This document shows, piece by piece, positions 44,179 to 53,435 of a stretch of 64,000 nt of DNA. The notes below the pieces were generated by a model. The model did no database searches and was not told the origin of the DNA. It saw only the letters and a list, made by a program, of their open reading frames with translations. How positions within the stretch are numbered: the first letter of the stretch is position 1; every line of letters starts with the position of its first letter. The position numbers and the translations under genes were made by a program. This DNA comes from Sphingomonas hengshuiensis (lineage in GTDB: Bacteria > Pseudomonadota > Alphaproteobacteria > Sphingomonadales > Sphingomonadaceae): NCBI RefSeq assembly GCF_000935025.1, contig NZ_CP010836.1:1116001-1180000 (forward strand). The letters are read 5' to 3'.

Positions 44179-44915
44179 GCCGCCGCCTCCTTGATCGCGC
44201 GCGCCGCATCGGTGCCGCGTACCCGCACGCCGCTGAAATGCGCCAGCGTATCCGGGCCGATCCATAGGGCCACGGCGCCCTTTGCCTCGGCGCCGTGCTT
44301 GAGGTCGCCGACGATCAGGGTCGGCTGTTCGGCGCCATCGACATGCAGCCGGGCTTGGGAGCCTGCCACCACAATGCGTACGTGGGTCCATCGACCGGAT
44401 TCGAGATCGACATAGGTCTCGTACTTGCCGGGGGTCTCGGCGCGTAGGCGCTCCCAGGGGTGGTCGGGGTGGGAGACGTACTGGACCGCATGATTACGGC
44501 GCAGCTGGTCATCGGCTCGGCCGTTGGTCGGGCGCAGATAGATGGCCTCCAGCCTGGTTTCGTCCTCCACCCGGAAGGCCACGCCCACAAAGCCCCGCGC
44601 CGTAGCGCTTGCCGTTGCGGTTGGGGCGCCGCTGATCCAGCCTTCGATGACGCCGTCGCCAAAGGCAGGCGTGTTCAGCAGTACCAGCCGGTCAGGCCCC
44701 GGGACATTTTCCAAGGCTGTGGCTTGCAGGGCGGGGCGGCCCCGATAGTCCGTCCGCGCCGTTGCGACGCCGATGGCCCGGATCGCTCCACGCTCCAATC
44801 CCGTCCCACCAGCGATGCGAGGTGCGGCGCGCGCCGCCCGGGGGCTGGCAGCGACCAGCGTCATTGCGGCGCCTCCGATCACTGCCCGACGGGTTTGAGG
44901 ATTGTCGTACATCAT
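44175..44915 (-). CDS. Tat-type secreted protein with jelly-roll/LamG-like domain
   Basis: 246 residues. The N-terminus has a twin-arginine-like run TRRAVIGGAAMTLVAASP and probable cleavage near AARA. The mature part has strands such as GFVGVAFRVEDETRLEAIYL, YETYVDLESGRWTHVRIVV and ARLHVDGAEQPTLIV, the pattern of concanavalin-like or 3-keto-disaccharide-hydrolase domains. The function is unknown; it may bind a carbohydrate or act beside the coupled serine hydrolase. The start is 44915 or 44912, both served by an AAGGGG site. Confidence 0.68.
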   Translation of the reverse strand: MMYDNPQTRRAVIGGAAMTLVAASPRAARAAPRIAGGTGLERGAIRAIGVATARTDYRGRPALQATALENVPGPDRLVLLNTPAFGDGVIEGWISGAPTATASATARGFVGVAFRVEDETRLEAIYLRPTNGRADDQLRRNHAVQYVSHPDHPWERLRAETPGKYETYVDLESGRWTHVRIVVAGSQARLHVDGAEQPTLIVGDLKHGAEAKGAVALWIGPDTLAHFSGVRVRGTDAARAIKEAAA

Positions 44916-45212
44916 CGCCCCTTGGTGGTCGGAATATGGCACTTGCACAATATCGCTCGGCCGGGAGAAGCCCAGGCTTGGTGCGCTTCGGCCTTACGTG
45001 TATTAGTATCATAACGCACGTCGAATGGGAGACATGGGTCGGGGCACATGCGTTGCAACATTTCGCGCTGCTCATCGATCAGCGATCCAGGCGGATAGCG
45101 TTGTGTCCGTGGCGATGCGGTCGGATCAATTTATCCGCTTCCGCATTCCATGAAACGCTCGGACGCGAACGCCGAGAAGGCATATCGAACAGGACGGGGA
45201 GTATTTCAGGCC

Positions 45213-45749
45213 ATGAGGAAGTTTTCGTATATTTTGGCAGTCGCATCCTGTGCTGTGAGCAGCCCGCTGCTTGCGCAAGACAGCGACGGGGAGGATCATC
45301 CCCTCCTTCCGCGCTACCCGCAATCCGTCATCGACGGGTATCGCGCGCCCTCGCTGGACGAGGTCGTCATCCCGACCGGCCCGATCGCCAACGCCGAGGC
45401 GCAAACCAACCGCGTGGTGGTCGAAGGCAAAGTCACCCATATCGATTATCGCGTGAAGCCGGCGATGTCGCCGTTGCAGATCGAACGCTATTATGACGAT
45501 CTGCTGAAGAAGGCCGGCTTTTCGATCGCCTATTCCTGCGTAGGTCCGGCATGTGGACGCGATATGGGCGCGCTGGTCCTCAATTCGGGCAAGGTTGCTC
45601 CGGTGGGGCTCGCGGATGGCTTGTTCAACGACAGGATACGGGTGGTGGTCGCACGGCGCGGGGATAGCTGGGTCGTGCTGCATATCGCCGAAGGTCCGGA
45701 TCGGTCGCAGATATTCCAGGCCGTCGTCGAGGACGCGTCGGCCCGATAG
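45213..45749 (+). CDS. DUF4892-like secreted protein
   Basis: 178 residues with a signal peptide (ILAVASCAVSSPLLAQ). DHPLLPRYPQSVIDGY at the start of the mature part, then VVVEGKVTHIDYRV and IERYYDDLLKKAGFSIAYSC followed by CGRDM, match the layout of DUF4892 domains (a short envelope domain often found N-terminal to OmpA domains). There is no OmpA part here. The ATG at 45213 gives a clean signal peptide; an in-frame ATG at 45150 would precede it by 21 codons. The role is unknown. Confidence 0.75.
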   Translation: MRKFSYILAVASCAVSSPLLAQDSDGEDHPLLPRYPQSVIDGYRAPSLDEVVIPTGPIANAEAQTNRVVVEGKVTHIDYRVKPAMSPLQIERYYDDLLKKAGFSIAYSCVGPACGRDMGALVLNSGKVAPVGLADGLFNDRIRVVVARRGDSWVVLHIAEGPDRSQIFQAVVEDASAR

Positions 45750-45756
45750 TCGTCGA

Positions 45757-45777
45757 CGCCTCGTGATGAACGAGGCG
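45757..45777 (+). terminator. Weak hairpin after the DUF4892 gene
   Basis: An 8-bp stem (CGCCTCGT with ACGAGGCG) and GATGA loop lie just after the stop codon. There is no T-run, so termination is only possible. Confidence 0.35.
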
Positions 45778-45934
45778 ACCCCACAGAATATGCTTCGGCA
45801 CAAGATGATCAGTCGATACGCGAAAGGCTGATCTAAAATCGTCGCAGCTGCCAATCCATCAGCAGTCCTGCGTCGAATGCTGGCTCAGGCCTTTTCCGTC
45901 AAACTCAACATCGCTTATAACGAGGTTATTCCCC

Positions 45935-46279
45935 ATGAAGCCCACGCGACGCGTTTTTTCGCTCGGTTTGCCTGCGCTGGCTTGCTGGCCTGGGCTCGCG
46001 CGATCGGCTGTCTCCGACCCGATCGCACACTATGAACGGGTGACGGGCGGCCGGATTGGCGTCTATGCTGTCAACGTAAAGACGGGCGCGACGCTGGCAT
46101 GGCGCGCCGACGAACGCTTCATCATGTGCAGCTCCTACAAAGCCTCCCTGGCGGCCTTCGTGCTGTCGCGCGTTGATCGTGGAGAGGAGACGCTGGACGC
46201 CGCGATACGCTATGGGGTTCAAGATACGAGGGATCTGTGGGGCCCCGTCTCCAAGGCCAACCTGACAATGGGAGTGTAA
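45935..46279 (+). pseudogene. Class A beta-lactamase, N-terminal fragment
   Basis: 114 residues that match the first third of a class A beta-lactamase: signal-like N-terminus, VYAVNVKTGATLAWRADERF, then the active-site S-x-x-K in CSSYKASLAAFVLSRVD (Ser 66 and Lys 69 here). The frame stops soon after KANLTMGV. The SDN loop, the omega-loop Glu and the KTG strand, all needed for activity, are missing, and I do not see them in other frames of the following 219 bases. A GAGG site and normal ATG remain. It is a remnant cut off by deletion or rearrangement. Confidence 0.85.
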
Positions 46280-46444
46280 GCCTATTCGCCGGCATTCGCC
46301 CTCATTCGAAAATTCATTGATGTCATATAGGTTACGACGCGACGGTGTTCGCGTCGGAGCTTGATTGTTCGTATCCTGTTCGCCTGCGGTCGGGAGATGC
46401 CGGCCGATGCGCCGGAGGCTTGGGCAAGGATGACAGGTGGCCAC

Positions 46445-46475
46445 AAAAAGCCCGGCCGTGCGAACACGACCGGGC
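46445..46475 (-). terminator. Intrinsic terminator of the autotransporter gene
   Basis: An 11-bp stem with one G-U pair (46450-46460 with 46465-46475), a UUCG tetraloop on the minus strand and five U (AAAAA at 46445-46449 on plus) lies 24 bases past the stop codon. Confidence 0.92.
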
Positions 46476-46498
46476 CGGAAAGGTGCGGGCGGCGACGC

Positions 46499-49400
46499 TC
46501 AGAATTTCAAGCGAACCGATCCACCAAAACGATAGCTGGCGTTGGCGCCCGCACCGGCATTCAGATTGACCTGCACTTGCTGAGACACACTCAGCTTCAT
46601 GCCGCCACCCACGCTGAAGCGATCGCGCGAGAGCCCGGTGTTGGCCACCGTGAAGCTGGTGTCCTCCACACTGACACGCGCGGTGATGTCGGTCAGCTGG
46701 CGACCGAACTCGTGGTCATAGGTACCAGCGGCATAGATTTCGACCACGGGCGAGAGCGTATAGCCCACCGTCGTGGCCAAACGACCGACATAGGCGTCCT
46801 GTGTCATGCGCTCGACGGTCATCAGGTCAAGCATCTCCGCCCGACCGCCGCCGGCACCATATTCGGCAAAGCCGCTCATGCGTTCATGCATGCCCAGCAG
46901 CTCGACGCTGGTGTTCCAGCGCAGCGGGCCGCTTTGCTTCCTGTATTCCACCCCCGCGCCATAGGTGAAGATATTGCTCTTCACGCCGGAGAAGCTGGCC
47001 GCGCCGCTGTTGGTGCCGCGCGTGCCCTTCGAGGTGTAGCCGCCGTATATCACCCGGCCCGTCAGGCGCAGCGCCTGATCGAACGCCACCGGTGCGGAAA
47101 CGCCCAAGCCGACCTGATCGCCGCGCGTCCGCGCCGACATGTTGGTGCCATAGAAGCTTCCGTCCGAATGGCCGTAGGACAGAGTCGCCTGGGCAAAGCT
47201 GAACTGATGCGCGACGCCGAGGTTGAACCCATTGTCACGGAACGTGTTCTGGGCATAGCCGGGCTGGTCAGCCCCGTCGATCTGGCTGCGATTGAAGGCG
47301 CCCGTGGCAAAGGTGCGACCTGGTGTCAGTGTGTCATACCCGCCGAGTTCGGGCAGGTTGTCGAGCACCGAGAGCTTCATCTGGTCCGTGATCCCGGCAT
47401 ACGCTTCCGGCGACCAGCGGGCGAAGACCGCACCCACCTTGGCCGGATTGCTGGCCAACGCGCTGGTGACAACGGGCATCAGATTGCCGCCATAATATTG
47501 CGGAACCCCGCCCGCATCACTGACCATCAGCGCCTTGACGATCGCAGCCTGATTGGCCGACGTGGAGATGGCGGCGGTGAAGCTGCTGGGCGTATAGCTG
47601 CCAAGGCCGATCAACGTCCCGGTCGCCAGGTTGAAAATGCCGCTCTGCGTATAACCGGTCATCGACACCGCGCCGAAGTGGCCCGACACCTGGCCGGGGG
47701 CAAAGCTGAACAGCTGTACCTGCTGGCCTAGCGCCAGAGTGAAGTCGGTGGCAACCGACTTGGTAATCGCCAGCGTGGCGCTCCCCGAGAGGGCCAGTGC
47801 ACCGGTCACCACGATCAGGTCGTTACCGCCGGTGTTGCCGGCACCCGCGGATCCATCGATCTGCATCGCGACGGTCGCGTTGTTCTCCAGCACGAGGTTG
47901 GTGAAGGATAGGATACCCGGCGAATTGCCGGGGGCGATGGTGCCCGCGCTGGCCCCGCCCACATAGACCGTCCCGGAAACCGCGCCGTTGCCGGTGATCG
48001 AGGAACCGCCGGTGACGTAAGTGTTGGTGCTGGTCAGCGTGCCGGTGTCGGCGCCCGTCGTGCCCAGATCGGTGCCATTGCCCAGATGCAGCGTCGCGCC
48101 GTTTGACACCGTGGTGGTGGTGGCCGTCGCCGTGCCCAACAGGTTCAGTGTGCCACCGGTGATTTCTAGATCGGTGGTGGTCAGGCTGCCGCTGTCGCCC
48201 ACGGTCACGACGCTGCCGCTGCCGGCCGTGAAGGTCCCGCCGGTGTTGTTGACCGCACTGTTCAGCGTCAACGCGCCAGCGCTGACGCCGATGGTGCCGG
48301 TGCCGGCGATCGTTCCGTCGAACGCACCGCCATCGGCCAGCGTCAGATTCGACGTGCCGATATCGAGTGTGCCGGTACCGGTCAGGTTACGGATTGCCTG
48401 GTCAGCGGCCAGCGTCAGCGTGCCGGCACTCCCGATCTCCACTTCGAGCGCCGCATCGAGCAGGTCTTCCGTGGTGACGGTGACGCCGCCAGCATAGATG
48501 GTCAGGCTGGACGCGGCAAAGCTGTCTGCCGCGCCGTTCAGGGTCAAGGTGCCGGTGCCGTATTTGGTAACCGCGCCGCCCCCCACGACGCTGCCCGAAT
48601 AGGTGCCGTTGGCGGTCTGGTTCAGGGTGTAGGTGCTGCCTGCCAGATTGATCTCGCCCCCCGTGCCCGACAGCGTTCCGGTGGCCAGACCACCGCTCGC
48701 CGTCACGGTCCCGGCATTTTGCGTGTAGCTGCCGACCACGGTCAGCAGATCGCTGGCGGTGACGGTGCCGCTGTTGATCAGGCTGCCCAGCACCGGCGTG
48801 CTGCCCGTGTCGAGGGTCATCGTGCCGCTATTGTCGACCGCGCCCACCACCGTCAGGCTGCCCCGTGCGGTCAAGGAACCACTGTTGGTGAGGCTGGCCA
48901 GCGTCGTGCTGCTCCCGCTCGACAGGGTCACGGTTCCGGTGTTGGCGGTGGCGCCGGCTGCGGACAGTTCGCCCGCGTTGGTCAGCGTGCCGCCATTGGT
49001 CAGGCTACCGGCGATCCGCGTGGTGGCGGTCGGCGCCAGGGTAATGGTCGCGTCGGCGGTATTGGTCACATCGCCCGAAACGGCCAGCAGTTGGTTGATC
49101 GCTGCCGTGCCGGAATTGACCAGCGTGGTCAGCCCCAGATCCGCCGTTGCGGTCAAGGTGCCGGCATTGGCGATGGATCCCACCAGATCGTTCGTGCCCA
49201 TGACGAGGGACGCGCCCTGGGCAACCGTGATGGCCAGCGTGTCGGCCAGCGTGCCGCCCCCCGTCGTATCGACCGTACCCGCCGTAACGCTGAGCCCGCC
49301 GGCAAAGGTGCTGGCACCGGTCAGCGACAGCGTGCCTGCGCCGGCCTTGACCAGCGAACCGGCCCCGGTGAAGATGCCGGCATACATGCTGTCGCCCGAC

Positions 49401-52400
49401 TGATCGATCGTCAATGTGTTGGCGACGGTGCCGTCGAGCCCGCCCAGCGCCACCACGCCGGTGCCGGCCCCACCAAAGCCGGCGGTGGTGATGGTGTGCG
49501 CGGCCGCCGACGAACCATCGCCCACAACGACCAGCGTGCCATCATTGGTCACCACGCCAGCACTCGTCAGGTCCGCGCCCAAATTCCACTGCGCGCCGCT
49601 GGTGTTCGCAACGGTATCGCTGCTGGTGAGCGCGGCAGCCTGCACCAACAGGCCGCTGTTGACGACCCTGGCCGAGCTGGTCGTGCCATTGAGATAGGCG
49701 GTGCCGGCATTGGTCAGCGTGCCGATCTGTGCCGTGCTGGCAAGGGTCAGCGTACCGGTGTTGGCGATGGCGCCGGTGCTGGCATTGCCGCCGACCGACA
49801 TCGTTCCGGCGTTGGTCACCGAATTGCCGGCGGTCGCCAGCGTGCTATCGATTGCCAGCATGGCGCCGGTGGCATTGGCAATGGCCGCCGTGGTGGCATT
49901 GCCGGTGACGCCCAGCGTGCCGCTGTTGGTTATTGTCCCCGCCGTTACATCGGCACCGAACGCCAATGTTCCCGTGTTGACGATCGCGCCGGTCGTCGCT
50001 GCCTTTTGGACCGACATCTGTCCGGAATTGGTCACGATATCGGTGGCCGCGGTGCCCGCCACAGTCAGCGTCCCCTGGTTGGACACGGTTCCCGAAAGCA
50101 GATTGCCGCCGACCGACATCGTTCCGGCGTTGGTCACCGAATTGCCGGCGGTGGCCAGCGTGCCATCGATTGCCAGCATGGCGCCGGTGGCATTGGCAAT
50201 CGCCGCCGTGGTGGCATTGCCGGTGACGCCCAGCGTGCCGCTGTTGGTTATTGTCCCCGCCGTTACATCGGCACCGAACGCCAATGTTCCCGTGTTGACG
50301 ATCGCGCCGGTCGTCGCTGCCTTTTGAACCGACATCTGTCCGGAATTGGTCACGATATCGGTGGCCGCGGTGCCAGCCACCGTCAGCGTCCCCTGGTTGG
50401 ACACGGTTCCCGAAAGCAGATTGCCGCCGATCGCCAACAGGGCAGTGCTGCTGTTGTCGATCGCCGCGCCGGCGGTGGACAGCGTTCCCGTAACAGCAAA
50501 GCTGCCACTGTTGGTGATCGCGCCGGTGGTCGCGTCGCTACCCAAAGCGATCGTTCCGAGATTGTCGATGGTGCCGCTGGTCACCGCACCGGTCACGCTC
50601 AGGCTGCCACTGTTGCGGATTGCACCAGCGTTCAGCGTGCTCTTGGCGAGGATCGTTCCGGCATTGGTAATGTCGTTTGTGGTCAGCGCGCCATAGGCCG
50701 TCAACCCGGTGCCCGAGAAGAGGTTGACGCTGGTCAGTTTTTCCGCGCCGCCCAGAATGACCTGGCCGCCGGTCACGGTCAGAAAGCCACCCTCGGCGCT
50801 GTTCATCATCTGCCCGACCGTGCCGCCCAGCAGCGTCGAGACGGTGCCGTTCTGCACGGTAAGGCCGGTCAGTGTGTTCTGGCCGGTCAGGTAGAGCGTA
50901 CCCGAATAGTCCGTGTCGCCGACCAGCAGCGTGCCATTGGTGACGTTGCCCGAAATATTGGCGTAATCGCCCGCGGCGACATTGTCATAGACCGCGATCT
51001 GACCCTGATTGCCGTTCAGGTTGATCGTGTTCTTGAACGTCACCACGCCGGTCGCATCCACAGCGTCCGACCCGAAGATCAGCGTGCTGCCCACCGGAAC
51101 GAAGCTGCCCGAACCCCAGGTCAGGTTCTGCCCCAGGCCGCCGTTGATCGATCCGAAGTTGAGCGTCAGCCCGCTTTCGGTCGCGGCAAAGCCGCCGCTG
51201 CCGCCCCAGGAAATCTGGGTGTCTAGCGTGCCGATGCGGCGCGTCAGCGTGCCGCTGGTCAGCCACACGCCCGCGTTCAGCGTGGAAAGGGCGTTGTTGA
51301 TGCTGCCCGTGCCGTCGAAGGCGACGTGGCTTGCGGTGTTGACGCCCACGCCGTGATCGGCCTGAAGCGTAGCGCCGTTGATATAGGTCGTGCCGCTATA
51401 GGTGTTGGCGCCGAAGAACTGCACCGTGCCGCCGCCGGTGACGACGAGGCTCGCCCCATCGCCTGCCGCATAGGCGGCGTCGGCGATGCTCGACGCGCTG
51501 TCGTCGGCAATCGTGCCGAAGAAGGTGATCGTGTTGCCCACGCCCGGCGCCAGCGTGACGGTCGAGCCCTTCATCATGAAGATGTCGCTGCCGGCCGTAT
51601 CGCCCGCCACGCCGCCATTCTCGCTGCTGCCCGCCAGGGTGGCATTGTCGACGAAAGTCGAATTGCCGGTAATGCTCAGCGAGGCACCGGTATTGACGAA
51701 GATCGCGCCACCATAGCCCGAGCCGCCGCCGCCGCCCGCACCATATGTACCGTCGCCATTGTCCTGGGTGCCGCTAGACCCGACGCCGCCGCCGAAGCCG
51801 CCGGTGCCACCCTCGCCATCGGCACCGTCAGCGCCGGAGCGATTGCTGCCCGAGGCCGAGGTTCCACCCTCGGCACCCGTGCCGCCAGAGCCGCCCCCCG
51901 CGCCAAAGCCGCCCGCACCACCCGCGCCGCCATCGCCGCCATCGCCGCCGACCGCGCCGCCGCTGCCAGCGGCATCGCCGCCCAGGCCGCCAGCCCCGCC
52001 GGTGCCGCCGCCAAAGAAGTCGGTGCCTTCAGCGCCGTCGCCGCCGCTGCCGCCACCACCGCCATTGCCCGCGCTGCCAACAACATAGGCGTCGATGGTG
52101 ACCGCCAAGGTCCAGGCGGTCTGGGCGGCAAGCCATGAGGCGTCGATCAGTTCCTTCGCGCCTTCGGCGGCCGCCATTTCGGTAAACAACGCGGCCAGGG
52201 CCGTGAACTGCGTCGCCAATCCGGCCGTTATCGGGTTTGGGGCGGCCGCGGCGGCCAGCGCCGTGAAGGAGGCCGCTGCTACGGTGTAATCGCTGGCGTC
52301 GTGAATGTCCTTGGCAACCCAGGCCGCATCCCACACCGTCTGTGCAGCGGCCATGACCGTATCGTTGGTGACGGTCGAGCCATCCGACCCGTTGCCGCCT

Positions 52401-52975
52401 TTGCCGCCGTTGCCGCCCACCGCATTGGTGGTGGCGCCCCCGTCATGGCCGGTGTAGCCGTCGCCACCATCGCCGCCGCTCAGATAGGCAAAGGTGGAGT
52501 CGGCATCCGCGCCAGCGTTGCCAGGCGAGGCGAGCGAGGTGGCGACCAGACCGTTCAGCGATCCGCCCGTTGTGGTTACGCCGCCGGTGCCGCCCGTGGT
52601 GGTGTTGCTGCTGAACGAGACGTTGTTGAGCACGAGGTTCATGCCCGTATCGACATAGAATACGCCGCCCAGGCCGGCGCCGCCGCCGCTGCCTGCGCCG
52701 CCGACGGTGCTGAAATTCGTCAGGAGCGTGTCGGTCGCGCTCGACCCCACGGTTACGGTCGTGCCGCTGACGCTGATGCCCGGATTGGAAGAGGAGGTGT
52801 TGACCACATCGGGATTTGCCGGCGATTGAGCAATCTGCGTGGTCAGAACATAACCACCGCCGCCATTGCCATCAACGATCGTCGGACCATCTGCCGTCTG
52901 GGCAGCCGCTCCCAATGGGATCAAGCCGATGGCAAAAATTGATGCTGACTGTAGAAATGTTATGTATTTCTTCAT
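46499..52975 (-). CDS. Giant autotransporter (type Va) with repeat-rich passenger
   Basis: 2158 residues. A signal peptide (MKKYITFLQSASIFAIGLIP, cleavage near AAAQ) leads into a Gly-rich stretch with GGDGGDGGAGGAGG-type text (about 270-440). Then come hundreds of short beta-helix rungs of the form T-N-S-G-T-L and V-N-A-G-T-M (about 550-1800), and a C-terminal autotransporter barrel (about 1890-2158) that ends GGSVRLKF. Rungs of this kind build a long surface stalk. A 106-residue block is duplicated in tandem (see the repeat entry). A GGGGGTT site supports the start at 52975; the extra 51 codons in frame upstream are not signal-like. An adhesin or biofilm role is inferred. Confidence 0.9.
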   Translation of the reverse strand: MKKYITFLQSASIFAIGLIPLGAAAQTADGPTIVDGNGGGGYVLTTQIAQSPANPDVVNTSSSNPGISVSGTTVTVGSSATDTLLTNFSTVGGAGSGGGAGLGGVFYVDTGMNLVLNNVSFSSNTTTGGTGGVTTTGGSLNGLVATSLASPGNAGADADSTFAYLSGGDGGDGYTGHDGGATTNAVGGNGGKGGNGSDGSTVTNDTVMAAAQTVWDAAWVAKDIHDASDYTVAAASFTALAAAAAPNPITAGLATQFTALAALFTEMAAAEGAKELIDASWLAAQTAWTLAVTIDAYVVGSAGNGGGGGSGGDGAEGTDFFGGGTGGAGGLGGDAAGSGGAVGGDGGDGGAGGAGGFGAGGGSGGTGAEGGTSASGSNRSGADGADGEGGTGGFGGGVGSSGTQDNGDGTYGAGGGGGSGYGGAIFVNTGASLSITGNSTFVDNATLAGSSENGGVAGDTAGSDIFMMKGSTVTLAPGVGNTITFFGTIADDSASSIADAAYAAGDGASLVVTGGGTVQFFGANTYSGTTYINGATLQADHGVGVNTASHVAFDGTGSINNALSTLNAGVWLTSGTLTRRIGTLDTQISWGGSGGFAATESGLTLNFGSINGGLGQNLTWGSGSFVPVGSTLIFGSDAVDATGVVTFKNTINLNGNQGQIAVYDNVAAGDYANISGNVTNGTLLVGDTDYSGTLYLTGQNTLTGLTVQNGTVSTLLGGTVGQMMNSAEGGFLTVTGGQVILGGAEKLTSVNLFSGTGLTAYGALTTNDITNAGTILAKSTLNAGAIRNSGSLSVTGAVTSGTIDNLGTIALGSDATTGAITNSGSFAVTGTLSTAGAAIDNSSTALLAIGGNLLSGTVSNQGTLTVAGTAATDIVTNSGQMSVQKAATTGAIVNTGTLAFGADVTAGTITNSGTLGVTGNATTAAIANATGAMLAIDGTLATAGNSVTNAGTMSVGGNLLSGTVSNQGTLTVAGTAATDIVTNSGQMSVQKAATTGAIVNTGTLAFGADVTAGTITNSGTLGVTGNATTAAIANATGAMLAIDSTLATAGNSVTNAGTMSVGGNASTGAIANTGTLTLASTAQIGTLTNAGTAYLNGTTSSARVVNSGLLVQAAALTSSDTVANTSGAQWNLGADLTSAGVVTNDGTLVVVGDGSSAAAHTITTAGFGGAGTGVVALGGLDGTVANTLTIDQSGDSMYAGIFTGAGSLVKAGAGTLSLTGASTFAGGLSVTAGTVDTTGGGTLADTLAITVAQGASLVMGTNDLVGSIANAGTLTATADLGLTTLVNSGTAAINQLLAVSGDVTNTADATITLAPTATTRIAGSLTNGGTLTNAGELSAAGATANTGTVTLSSGSSTTLASLTNSGSLTARGSLTVVGAVDNSGTMTLDTGSTPVLGSLINSGTVTASDLLTVVGSYTQNAGTVTASGGLATGTLSGTGGEINLAGSTYTLNQTANGTYSGSVVGGGAVTKYGTGTLTLNGAADSFAASSLTIYAGGVTVTTEDLLDAALEVEIGSAGTLTLAADQAIRNLTGTGTLDIGTSNLTLADGGAFDGTIAGTGTIGVSAGALTLNSAVNNTGGTFTAGSGSVVTVGDSGSLTTTDLEITGGTLNLLGTATATTTTVSNGATLHLGNGTDLGTTGADTGTLTSTNTYVTGGSSITGNGAVSGTVYVGGASAGTIAPGNSPGILSFTNLVLENNATVAMQIDGSAGAGNTGGNDLIVVTGALALSGSATLAITKSVATDFTLALGQQVQLFSFAPGQVSGHFGAVSMTGYTQSGIFNLATGTLIGLGSYTPSSFTAAISTSANQAAIVKALMVSDAGGVPQYYGGNLMPVVTSALASNPAKVGAVFARWSPEAYAGITDQMKLSVLDNLPELGGYDTLTPGRTFATGAFNRSQIDGADQPGYAQNTFRDNGFNLGVAHQFSFAQATLSYGHSDGSFYGTNMSARTRGDQVGLGVSAPVAFDQALRLTGRVIYGGYTSKGTRGTNSGAASFSGVKSNIFTYGAGVEYRKQSGPLRWNTSVELLGMHERMSGFAEYGAGGGRAEMLDLMTVERMTQDAYVGRLATTVGYTLSPVVEIYAAGTYDHEFGRQLTDITARVSVEDTSFTVANTGLSRDRFSVGGGMKLSVSQQVQVNLNAGAGANASYRFGGSVRLKF
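49784..50419 (-). repeat. Near-perfect 318-bp tandem duplication in the autotransporter
   Basis: Bases 49784-50101 recur at 50102-50419 with only a few differences. The period, 318 bp, equals 106 codons, so the frame is kept. A partial third copy begins at 50420. Such repeats allow copy-number change by recombination or slippage and alter passenger length. Confidence 0.9.
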
Positions 52976-53435
52976 AATATAACCCCCAATTTTCTTTGAA
53001 AATGGAATAGTTTTCAGATTTATCTCATGGTCATGGAGATGATCATGAGCGCTGCGGGGAGCGGTATTTCGCAATTGCGAAGACCAAGGACGTCGATCGA
53101 CACGCCTTGACGATCCCGCAGCCCTCAAACCTGCTGGGCGGCGGCATGTGACAACCGCGCTATTAAGCGACCAGACGTTTCTCTCCTTGCCAGGAGTGAA
53201 ACGCCCGTCACGTCAGACCATGATGGTTTGCACAAAGGCGGCCTGCCTCATGTCATCCGGTACCCCCTCCACCACCAGCCGCATGAAATTTTCGATTGAC
53301 GGGGCGATACCCGTGGGTAGTTCGCCCGGGCCAGATCGGGTTGGCTCATTTTGGAAAAATGCGTGCGATATAGCTTTTGATTACCGAACCTGCGTTTGCT
53401 AACGCGCGCGCGAACTGCGTTAACGACTCAGTGAA
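52976..53435. promoter_or_regulatory. Divergent regulatory region, autotransporter and regulator-like gene
   Basis: No gene is supported in this 460-bp space. Near its right end TTGATT (about 53378) is followed at 17 bases by TAACGC, a weak promoter reading towards the 53436 gene. TAACGC at 53400-53405 and GCGTTA at 53417-53422 form an inverted repeat just ahead of that start, a possible operator. The left part next to the autotransporter start is AT-rich. Confidence 0.4.

Noticed and set aside
48719..51226. An 835-codon plus-strand frame opposite the autotransporter
   Set aside because: It is the antisense shadow of a repeat-rich passenger gene; the repetitive His/Arg/Gly text mirrors the Thr-Asn-Gly repeats.
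51700..52100. Gly-rich region resembling PE_PGRS or silk-like proteins
   Set aside because: It lies inside the autotransporter frame and is a common kind of passenger spacer; there is no sign of an independent gene.
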